Below are positions 51,099-58,262 of a DNA stretch of 64,000 nucleotides, one piece after another (position 1 is the first letter of the stretch; every line of letters starts with the position of its first letter). The notes under the pieces were generated by a model that was given only the letters and a program-made list of their open reading frames with translations, was not told the origin of the DNA and ran no database searches. Source of the stretch: Polyangia bacterium (GTDB lineage Bacteria > Myxococcota_A > Polyangia > Nannocystales > Nannocystaceae); NCBI GenBank assembly GCA_030430565.1, contig JAUIKS010000006.1:186001-250000 (forward strand), given 5' to 3'. The translations under genes were made by a program, and so were the position numbers.

Positions 51099-51135
51099 CG
51101 CGTCGTCGGCCACGGCCGACGGCGCGGCTTTTTTT
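51099..51135 (+). terminator. Strong terminator after the PA14-like lipoprotein gene
   Basis: A stem of about 12 bp built on CGTCGGC (51104-51110) and GCCGACG (51115-51121) with a CACG loop extends outward with one G.T pair. Seven Ts follow at 51129-51135. Confidence 0.9.
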
Positions 51136-51156
51136 CTTGTACGCGTCTCGTCCCTG

Positions 51157-52533
51157 TCAGCGCGGGGCGCTCGCGTGGGAGATCGTCGGCAGCTCAACTC
51201 GCTCGCGCGAGAGCCTCGCGTCGAGGCGCTCGACTCCAGCTCGCGGCTCGACGGCGCCATCATCCTCGTCCGCGCCGCACGAGACCCCGACGCGCGCCGC
51301 CTCGGTCCCTTCGATTCGCATCAGGTAGTGCCCGCGCCCGCCCGAGTAGATCGCGCGGGACTCCGCAGGCGCGAGCTCGAAGAGGCTGGCCCGATCGAGG
51401 TCAAAGCTGGTCTCGCGCATGGGCACGATCGTCCACGCGTCGTCGTCAAACCAGCCGAGCGCGGTCGCGCTGTCGCGCTCTAGCAGGTGCGGGGAGAACT
51501 CCGCCGGCATCGCGCCGAAGCGGACGCTGAGCCCGTTCGCCGCGCTGTAGCGCACGATCTGCAAGTCGATGGGATCGCCGGTCGGCGTGTCGAGGTCGAC
51601 GACCTCGAGCCCGGCGAGGATGTAGAAGCCCGTGTCGTCGGCGGCCAGGCTCGCCGGCGCGATCCGGGCGTCGTAGTCGGCCGAGAACTCCCAAGCGAGC
51701 AGCGGGAAGTTGGTGCGCAGCACCGCGATCGGCTCCTGCGTGGTGTCGTCGAGCGAGAAGCTGACGGTCGCGGCGTACAGGCTGCGCGGATTAAACTCGC
51801 CGACATCCTCGCTCACGTCCTCGCGGACCCCGAGCAGCACGTGCCCCGGGGAGCGCCCGTCGGCCTCCGCGACGTCGAGCACGCGCACGCGCGCGAGGTA
51901 GAAGAACTCGCAGACCTGCGGATCGAGCGTGCAGGTCGAGCCGAAGCCGAAGCGCCAGGGCTCGCCGACGTTGAGCTCCTCGTCGATCTCCGCGAGCCAG
52001 AACTCGAGCACGGTCCCCTCGCTCGCGCGCCGGGTCGCGAACAGGTACGGCTGGCGCCCGATGAAGAGCAGCGCGCGCGCGAACTCGTCGGCGGGTCCGG
52101 ACGGGAAGTCGGCGAGCGGCTCGCCCTGCTGCGGCGTCCCGGTCTCGTCGAGGCGCCAGAGCTCGAGCACGCCTGGCCCATCGAGCAGCAGCCAACTCTC
52201 CCCCGCGAACGCGCCGGCGACGAGCTCGTACTCGGTGCCCGGCGGCGTCGTGAGCGGGAGCGGCGAGCTGGAGGCGCCGGCGCCGAGACGCAGCAGGAAG
52301 TCCTCGTTGTCGTCGCTGGCGACGACCCAGCCGAGCTCGAGCGGGTCGACGTCGTGGCGGTCGCCGACGAGCGCGCGCGCGAGGGCTCCCGGCGTGAGCG
52401 CCTCGTCGATGATCCGCGCGTCGAAGCGCTCGCACAGCTCCGCCTCGTCGACGCGGACCTCGGCGGCGGGCGGGCGGGCGCAGCCGATCGTCAGCGCGCT
52501 GAGCAGCCCGACGCCGGCGACGCGTCGTCTCAC
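51157..52533 (-). CDS. Unknown lipoprotein coupled to bioA
   Basis: This 458-residue protein starts at GTG and has a clear lipobox LTIGC (Cys18). The mature part is mostly beta, with repeated W/F/Y-rich strands of about 50 residues (GWVVASDDNEDFLLRL; YELVAGAFAGESWLLLDGPG). This suggests a beta-propeller-like fold, but I do not recognise a family. Its start overlaps the bioA stop by 4 bp (GTGA), so it is translated with bioA. A link to biotin is not evident from sequence. Confidence 0.75.
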   Translation of the reverse strand: MRRRVAGVGLLSALTIGCARPPAAEVRVDEAELCERFDARIIDEALTPGALARALVGDRHDVDPLELGWVVASDDNEDFLLRLGAGASSSPLPLTTPPGTEYELVAGAFAGESWLLLDGPGVLELWRLDETGTPQQGEPLADFPSGPADEFARALLFIGRQPYLFATRRASEGTVLEFWLAEIDEELNVGEPWRFGFGSTCTLDPQVCEFFYLARVRVLDVAEADGRSPGHVLLGVREDVSEDVGEFNPRSLYAATVSFSLDDTTQEPIAVLRTNFPLLAWEFSADYDARIAPASLAADDTGFYILAGLEVVDLDTPTGDPIDLQIVRYSAANGLSVRFGAMPAEFSPHLLERDSATALGWFDDDAWTIVPMRETSFDLDRASLFELAPAESRAIYSGGRGHYLMRIEGTEAARVGVSCGADEDDGAVEPRAGVERLDARLSRERVELPTISHASAPR

Positions 52534-53867
52534 CCGAGGACCGCCTCGATCGTCGCGCGCGTGACCGCGGCGAGGCGATCGAGCTCCTGGTCGTCGACCG
52601 TCAGCGGCGGCATCCAGTAGATCGTATCGTGCAGCGGCCGCAGAAGCACGCCGCGGGCGAGCGCGGCCTCGCGGAGCGCGAGACCGAGCCGACCGTCGAG
52701 GACGCGCGGCGCGGCCGGGTCGTCGAAGACCTCGAAGGCCGCGATCATCCCGAGCTGTCGGTGGTGACGGACGCGCGCGCAGCCCTCCGCGACCGCGCGG
52801 CGGCGCCGCGCCATCGCCTCGACGCGCGCGTCGAGCTTCGCCAGCAGACGTGTCTCATCAAACAGCTCGAGGCTCGCGAGGCCGGCCGCGCACGCGATCG
52901 GGTTGGCGGTGAAGGTGTGGCTGTGCATGAAGCTGCGCGAGGGCGCGCCCGCGAACGCGCGTTCGAAGCCGTCACGGATCAGCACGCACGCGAGCGGGAG
53001 CACGCCGCCCGAGAGCCCCTTGCTGAGGCACAGGAGATCGGGGACGACCCCGGCCCACTCGCTCGCGAGCAGGCGACCGGTGCGCCCGAAGCCGACCGCG
53101 ATCTCGTCGGTGATCACGTGCACGCCGAGGCGCTGCGCGGCCTCGGCGATCCGGCGGTAGAAGCCGGCGCCGGTCATCGTCATCTTCCCGGCGCACTGGA
53201 TCAGCGGCTCCAGGATCACCGCGCTGAGCTCGTCGGCGTGGCGCTCGAGCATCGCCACCGCCGCGTCGGCCTCGGGCGTGTCGGCGCCCGCGTCGGTGCG
53301 CAGATCGGCGTGCTCGTGACGATCGAGGGCCGGGGCCGGCAGCTCGACGACGTCCATCAAGAGCGGCGCGAAGGCGTCGCGGTAGGCGTCGGAGCCGCAG
53401 ACCGCGAGCGCGCCCATGGTCTCGCCGTGGTAGCTGTTGGCCAGCGTGGCGAAGCGCGTCCGCTGCGTCTGCCCGGTCTGGTGGTGGTACTGGAAGCTCA
53501 TCTTGAGCGCGATCTCGACGGCCGCGGAGCCGCAGTCGGCGAAGAACACCTTGCCGTAGCCGGGCGGCGCGCGGCGGATGAGCGACTCCGCGAGCGCGAC
53601 CGCGGGCTCGTGGGTGAAGCCCGCGAACATCACGTGGTCCAGGCGCTCGACCTGCGCGCGGATAGCCTCCACGATCCGCGGGTGACCGTGGCCGTGCACG
53701 CTCGTCCACCACGACGAGATGCCGTCGAGGACGGCGTTGCCGTCGTGGTCAAAGAGCCAGCTGCCGCGCGCGCGCTGGACCGCGATCGGGGGCAGCCGCT
53801 CGAGGTCGTGAAAGTGCGTAGCCGGGTGCCAGAGGACGCGCGCGTCGCGGTCGATGAGGGACGACAT
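52530..53867 (-). CDS. bioA: Adenosylmethionine-8-amino-7-oxononanoate aminotransferase
   Basis: This 445-residue PLP enzyme of biotin synthesis turns KAPA into DAPA, using SAM as the amino donor. BioA-specific motifs include LWHPATHF at the N-terminus, DGISSWWTSVHGHGHP, and ITDEIAVGFGRTG. The PLP lysine lies in LSKGLSGG. No other bio gene is in the window. The upstream ATG is normal, and the stop overlaps the following lipoprotein gene by 4 bp. Confidence 0.96.
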   Translation of the reverse strand: MSSLIDRDARVLWHPATHFHDLERLPPIAVQRARGSWLFDHDGNAVLDGISSWWTSVHGHGHPRIVEAIRAQVERLDHVMFAGFTHEPAVALAESLIRRAPPGYGKVFFADCGSAAVEIALKMSFQYHHQTGQTQRTRFATLANSYHGETMGALAVCGSDAYRDAFAPLLMDVVELPAPALDRHEHADLRTDAGADTPEADAAVAMLERHADELSAVILEPLIQCAGKMTMTGAGFYRRIAEAAQRLGVHVITDEIAVGFGRTGRLLASEWAGVVPDLLCLSKGLSGGVLPLACVLIRDGFERAFAGAPSRSFMHSHTFTANPIACAAGLASLELFDETRLLAKLDARVEAMARRRRAVAEGCARVRHHRQLGMIAAFEVFDDPAAPRVLDGRLGLALREAALARGVLLRPLHDTIYWMPPLTVDDQELDRLAAVTRATIEAVLG

Positions 53868-53930
53868 GGCCCGCGAGAGTAGCCCGGATCGCGCGGCGCG
53901 TCGCAGCGAGCCGGCGCGGCGCGGTCGCGG

Positions 53931-53960
53931 CCGATCGAAGCCGATCGAAGCCGATCGAAA
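53931..53960 (+). repeat. Three tandem 10-bp repeats
   Basis: CCGATCGAAG occurs twice and CCGATCGAAA once in direct succession. The 10-bp period places each copy on nearly the same DNA face, as expected for cooperative activator binding. Confidence 0.75.
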
Positions 53961-54112
53961 GATAGAATGTCACATGGGACATGTCACTGGATTCCGCGAA
54001 ACCCGCGAGGGCAATCTGCCATCGCGCCCCGCTGGCAGACGCGCCCGGTGTCACGCTCGCCGGGCGGCGCAGCCGGCGCCCAGGACCGCAGCGGCGGCTC
54101 GACCCGCGCTCC

Positions 54113-54127
54113 TGGCACAATCGGTGC
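54113..54127 (+). promoter_or_regulatory. Candidate sigma-54 promoter
   Basis: TGGCAC-AATCG-GTGC has the required GG-N10-GC spacing (GG at 54114-54115, GC at 54126-54127). The -24 element is perfect and the -12 element has one mismatch. It lies 47 bp before the ATG of the EGF/LDLa lipoprotein gene. Confidence 0.5.
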
Positions 54128-54173
54128 GATCGGTCACGGGGCGCTCCGCGAACCACGCTACACTGATGGGCGA

Positions 54174-54890
54174 ATGGATCGACTTCGACAGACGTTGGGA
54201 TGGGGCCTCGGGCTCATCACGCTCGGCCTGACCCTCGGGTGCGTGATCTATGTCGAGGACGTCGAGCCGCAGGACTCGTGCGCGGGGCTCAAGTGCAGCG
54301 CCAACGGGGGCTGCGAGGCGGGCGTCTGCTTCTGCGACGAGGGCTTCTCGGGCAACCCCTACAACGACAACGGCTGCCTGCCGACGGCGCCCGAGGCCGA
54401 CGGCAGCTCCTGCGACCCAGGCTGCGGCGCGAATGCGCATTGCGCCGAGAGTGCGTGCTACTGCGACATCGGGTACGTCGCGGCCTGCGCTGGCTCGGCG
54501 GATTGTTTGCCCGAGAGCGCCGTCTGTGACGGTGAGGCCGATTGCCCCGACGGCGAGGACGAGGCGGCTGACGTCTGCAGCGCGACGATCCTGCAGGAGC
54601 TCCTGCTCACGGACGCCTGCGACGACGGAGCCGATGTCGACTGGCGGCTCTGGTCCGAGGACAACTCCTGGGTCTGGCCTGGCCCCGAGAGCGCGTTCCA
54701 GACCGCGGGCTACTTCGTCGACAATTACGAGACCATCGAGTGCTACGACGGCGAGTGGATGTACTTCGGCGCCGAGGGGGGCGATTTTGCCTGGGGTGTT
54801 GGCCTCGACGGCAGCGAGCCCTGCGACGCCTGCGGCTATCAGTGCGGGTCGGCGCTGACGATCGACCTGGGCTACCTGACGTGTGATTGA
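54174..54890 (+). CDS. Cys-rich lipoprotein with EGF-like and LDLa-like modules
   Basis: This 238-residue protein has a lipobox TLGC (about residue 17). It contains an EGF-like module (CAGLKCSANGGCEAGVCFC), a second Cys-rich EGF-like repeat (about 78-100), and an LDL-receptor class A module (LPESAVCDGEADCPDGEDE) with the calcium-binding acidic cluster. The C-terminal 100 residues are Trp/Asp/Cys-rich and unassigned. Many cysteines suggest a disulfide-bonded surface protein for adhesion or cell contact. A candidate sigma-54 promoter lies upstream, so it may be developmentally controlled. Confidence 0.82.
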   Translation: MDRLRQTLGWGLGLITLGLTLGCVIYVEDVEPQDSCAGLKCSANGGCEAGVCFCDEGFSGNPYNDNGCLPTAPEADGSSCDPGCGANAHCAESACYCDIGYVAACAGSADCLPESAVCDGEADCPDGEDEAADVCSATILQELLLTDACDDGADVDWRLWSEDNSWVWPGPESAFQTAGYFVDNYETIECYDGEWMYFGAEGGDFAWGVGLDGSEPCDACGYQCGSALTIDLGYLTCD

Positions 54891-55456
54891 GGCGGCGTGG
54901 GTCGGCGCGTTCGCAATGTCAGCAATGTCAATTGAGTAGGCGGGTACGCGCGGCGAACTCACACGGCGCGCCGCGGCGGCGCATCGCGTCGTCGGCCCGG
55001 CGCGAGGACTCGCGCGTACTGTCGCGTTCGGTGCTCCGCGTCTGACAGCGGAGCGCACGCGGGGAGCGGACAATCGTGTACCACTAGAGCGCTGCTTATC
55101 GTCGTTGGGGCAGGGAGAACGACGAGCGGGTTTCCCCCCGTCGGGTCGCGTCAGGCGTTGATCCAGGGGCCTTGAGGCCGCGTCTCACGATGTTCCGCGT
55201 CGCTGTGACGATCTTTTAAATAGGTCCCGCGCATTGACATTCGAGAAACGGTATGGTGGAACGATTTTAACGGTGCTATTCAATTTGGGTGGGCCAACGG
55301 CCTGCGCATTCAAGCCTGGTTTGCAGACCTAGAGAACTCGACGCTGGCGACATGACCAGCGCGATCGCTCGTGCCACCGCGTCACGCTGGCACTCTCATC
55401 GACCGCGGATTCGCGCGCATCTTGGACAACAGAACCCTCGCACCGCCCATCAAACC
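54891..55456. other. 566-bp gene-free region
   Basis: No credible gene. It holds a perfect tandem GCAATGTCA pair (54913-54930), a hairpin GCTCCGC/GCGGAGC (55033-55054), a TTGACA (55234-55239) and a less GC-rich stretch around 55215-55300. A small RNA or a promoter for the next gene is possible. Confidence 0.45.
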
Positions 55457-55939
55457 ATGACAGAGATCGCCCAGCTCATTGAGGCGGCGCTCCGGCAGAA
55501 CCGCGCCAATTTTCTACGCAAGGCGGCCATTAACACGGTCGCTAAGATGCCCCCGAGCACCAAGCTGCGCGAGCTGCTAGAGAGCGAGGCAGGCGCGTCG
55601 ATCCGCGAGCTGACGATCGAGGAGCTGCGCGACGCGCTCTCCCCCCTCGCGGGCCGCAGCTCGATCGCCGGCAGCAGTCACGACACACGCCCGCGGCGTA
55701 AGGTCGTCGCGCTCGCGCAGCGCTCTAGCTCATCGGAGTCCACCGAGAGCCGCGAGGCCAGGCTCTATCGCGACATCCTCGTCGCGGTCGGCGGCGGCCC
55801 GCTGACGATCGGGCAGCTGGCGAAGCAGGTCGACGTCGAGGTCGCCGAGCTGCGCGGCTACCTCGCGTGGATGAAGAAGATGGGGAAGATCGCGAGCAGC
55901 GGTCGGGCGCGCGCGACCCGTTATCACGTCCCGGCCTAG
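55457..55939 (+). CDS. Small protein with winged-helix-like C-terminus
   Basis: I do not recognise a family for this 160-residue protein. Residues 1-70 are helical (MTEIAQLIEAALRQNRANF). A Ser/Arg-rich linker follows. Residues 98-160 read like a winged helix (YRDILVAVGGGPLTIGQLAKQVDVEVAELRGYL in pieces, then GKIASSGRARATRYHVP), suggesting DNA binding. The start at MTEIAQ is the first with compact helical sequence; the longer frame is not protein-like. It lies upstream of the signalling cluster. Confidence 0.65.
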   Translation: MTEIAQLIEAALRQNRANFLRKAAINTVAKMPPSTKLRELLESEAGASIRELTIEELRDALSPLAGRSSIAGSSHDTRPRRKVVALAQRSSSSESTESREARLYRDILVAVGGGPLTIGQLAKQVDVEVAELRGYLAWMKKMGKIASSGRARATRYHVPA

Positions 55940-56013
55940 CCTGTATAAAGAGACAGGCTTCCGAGAGCGCAGGCGCGAGGCCGGCGGCGCGCGGCGTCCC
56001 CCGGAGGTCACGC

Positions 56014-56478
56014 ATGGACGATGTGACAGGAGACGGCGTGGCCATAGACAAGCTCGACTTTGAGGGCTTCCGCGACCGCGTCGCGGCGCTCAAGCACGAT
56101 CTCGGCAAGTACGTCGCGTGGATGTCCGCGAACCTCGAAGACGAGGCGTGGCGCGATCCTCACAGCGAGCTGCTGACGACCGCGTTGCGGCGCGATCTCT
56201 TGCGAACTCGGACACGCGTCGACGGCTCGCCAGAGGCCGCGTGGGAGGTCTGGGCGCGGCTGGCTGGTGACCTGCCTGGGCGACTCCCGGTCGTGCTCCA
56301 GGAGCACGCCGCGGCGCTGGAGAAGGTCGCGTCGGCCGTGGCGACGCTACAGCGTCACGAGTCCGCGGTTCGCGCAGGCGGCGCTGCGTTGGTGGCCCAT
56401 GGAGAGTCGATCCGCGCGGCGCAGCGCACGATCCGCGCGGAGTTGCGCTCTTTGCACAAGGCGTTGCGTCGCCGCTAG
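56014..56478 (+). CDS. Helical protein with H-x3-K motif
   Basis: I do not recognise a family for this 154-residue, almost all-helical protein. Near the N-terminus it has ALKHDLGKYVAWMSANLEDEAW, with His28 and Lys32 on a likely amphipathic helix. Residues 95-150 form a long coiled-coil-like helix. A His on a helix in a small helical protein next to response regulators suggests a phosphotransfer or docking role, but the order differs from the usual HPt HxxKG. GGAGG lies 7 bp before the ATG. It is 71 bp before the NtrC-like gene. Confidence 0.7.
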   Translation: MDDVTGDGVAIDKLDFEGFRDRVAALKHDLGKYVAWMSANLEDEAWRDPHSELLTTALRRDLLRTRTRVDGSPEAAWEVWARLAGDLPGRLPVVLQEHAAALEKVASAVATLQRHESAVRAGGAALVAHGESIRAAQRTIRAELRSLHKALRRR

Positions 56479-56549
56479 CGGAGCGCGACTTCCGGTAGCG
56501 CGCGTGGACTTACGCGTCTCGTCGCCAGAGGATATGAAAACCGAGCGCG

Positions 56550-58262
56550 ATGGCGTCGATTCTCATCATTGACGACGAAGACAACTACCTGGAGCTGTGC
56601 CGGCGCTTCATGCCCGAGCACACCTTCCTCGCCCCCGCGCGGAACTACCGGGAAGCTCAGACGGCGCTGCGGCGTTATCGGGGTCGGGTCGACCTCGTGA
56701 TGCTCGACGTGCACTTCAACATCCCCGAGGAGGATCTGCTCCCCCGGGACAAGCGCGCGCTGCTCGACGGCAGCGTCCCGCAGGAGCGAGTGATCGAGCG
56801 GCTGCGAAGGACCCAGGGCCTGCAGATCCTCGACCAGCTGCGCAAGGATCACCCTGATCTCCCGATGATGGTGATGACCTCGCGCGACGACCTGCCGCTC
56901 GAGGCAGACGCGGAGCGCCTCAACGCCGAGGACTACACCTACCTGCTCGACGACGACTACCTCGACGCGCGCTCGCTCAAGCTGCAGGTCGACGGGATCC
57001 TCGCCAGCATCACGCGCGCGCCGAGCGAGGCGGACGAGCCGTTTTACTGGGGCTCGACGCCGGCGATGCACAAGCTCCGACGTCGGCTCACGGTGCTCGC
57101 GCGCGGGCGGCTGCCGATCATCATCCAGGGCGGGACCGGGACCGGCAAGAGCCTGCTCGCGCGCGAGTTCATCCACCCTCGCTCGGGCCGCTCGGGACGC
57201 TTCGTGCCGGTCGATCTCTCGACGATCCCCAACGACCTCATGGCGGCGCACCTGTTCGGCGTGGTCAAGGGCGCGTACACGGGCGCGACGAGCTCGCGCG
57301 AGGGCGTGCTCGAGCGCGCCCACGGGGGCACGCTGTTCCTCGACGAGATCGGGAACCTCGGCCTGGAGCTGCAGAAAGCGCTGCTTTTGGTGCTGCAGGA
57401 CGGCGCGTATCGACCGGTCGGCTCGGTCAAGGAGCGCGTCGCCGACATCAAGCTGGTCGTGGCGACCAACGAGAACCTGGCCGTGATGGTCCGCGACGGC
57501 AAGTTCCGCGAGGACCTGTTCATGCGGCTCAACCCGGCGACCGCGGTGACGCTGCCGGGGCTCGGGCAGCGCCGCGACGACTTCGAAGAGCTGTTGCAGT
57601 TCTTCATGCGGCGCGTCGCGGCCGAGGCCTACAACCGCGATCTGCTGGCGCAGTACGTCGAGCAGCGCAACCTGTCCGCCGGTTCCAACGCCAAGGGCGC
57701 GATCCCGGTGACCGTCGGGCGCGTGCTGCCGGCGCGCCTCGATCCGCGGCGGGTCCACTTCTTGCTGCACCCCAGCAGCTACAAGCTGCTGCGGGACTTC
57801 GACTGGCCGGGGAACTTTCGCCAGTTCGAGATGACGCTGTCGAACCTCGTGACCTTCACGCTCGTGGAGCTGGTCGAGCGCGCGGAGCAGATCGAGCCGG
57901 AGGATCCGGGCAGCGAGAGCCGCTTCGATGTCATCCCGATCCCGCCGAAGACGGTCCGCGACCTGCTGCGCCCGATGGGCGAGCTGCTCGGCGACGCCGA
58001 AGCCGGTGAGGCCGTGGACCCGGCGACCTCGATCCGCCGCGTGCAGGTCGAGGTCGCGCGCGGCGACTCGCTCAACGCGGTCTCGTGCGCGGTCGAGCGG
58101 CAGTACCTGGAGGCGCTCTACGAACGCAGCAACGGCGAGCTCGGGCGGATGGCGGAGCTGCTGCTCGGCGACCCCGCGGCCGGGCGCAAGATCCAGCTGC
58201 GCATGAACCAGATCGGGATCAAGCTGCGCTCGCTCCGACGCAAGCGCGCGAGCGGAGGGTAG
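56550..58262 (+). CDS. NtrC-like sigma-54 activator with an inserted receiver domain
   Basis: This 570-residue regulator has a receiver domain at 1-150 with acidic pair Asp8/Asp9 and phospho-acceptor Asp53. About 29 extra residues lie between Asp53 and the conserved Gly90, and the usual C-terminal Lys is not evident. The AAA+ domain (about 165-400) has Walker A GGTGTGKS (194-201), GAYTGA (241-246, for GAFTGA) and Walker B TLFLDE (261-266). The Fis-type HTH at the C-terminus ends in a basic LRSLRRKRA. It should activate sigma-54 promoters. No good Shine-Dalgarno precedes the ATG; a 12-codon reading frame (56534-56572) with AGAGGA overlaps the start and could couple translation. Confidence 0.9.
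   Translation: MASILIIDDEDNYLELCRRFMPEHTFLAPARNYREAQTALRRYRGRVDLVMLDVHFNIPEEDLLPRDKRALLDGSVPQERVIERLRRTQGLQILDQLRKDHPDLPMMVMTSRDDLPLEADAERLNAEDYTYLLDDDYLDARSLKLQVDGILASITRAPSEADEPFYWGSTPAMHKLRRRLTVLARGRLPIIIQGGTGTGKSLLAREFIHPRSGRSGRFVPVDLSTIPNDLMAAHLFGVVKGAYTGATSSREGVLERAHGGTLFLDEIGNLGLELQKALLLVLQDGAYRPVGSVKERVADIKLVVATNENLAVMVRDGKFREDLFMRLNPATAVTLPGLGQRRDDFEELLQFFMRRVAAEAYNRDLLAQYVEQRNLSAGSNAKGAIPVTVGRVLPARLDPRRVHFLLHPSSYKLLRDFDWPGNFRQFEMTLSNLVTFTLVELVERAEQIEPEDPGSESRFDVIPIPPKTVRDLLRPMGELLGDAEAGEAVDPATSIRRVQVEVARGDSLNAVSCAVERQYLEALYERSNGELGRMAELLLGDPAAGRKIQLRMNQIGIKLRSLRRKRASGG

Larger units (their letters stand above)
53868..54173. other. Regulatory region upstream of the EGF/LDLa lipoprotein gene
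   Basis: These 306 bp separate the divergent bioA and lipoprotein genes. They contain three tandem 10-bp units (53931-53960), the palindrome-containing TGGGACATGTC flanked by TGTCAC repeats (53967-53987), and a candidate sigma-54 promoter (54113-54127). This looks like a compact regulated promoter. Confidence 0.5.

Noticed and set aside
54891-55456. tmRNA, 6S RNA or tRNA in the gene-free stretch
   Set aside because: No acceptor-stem/CCA pattern, tag frame or 6S-like long bulged helix that I could trace; only one small hairpin.
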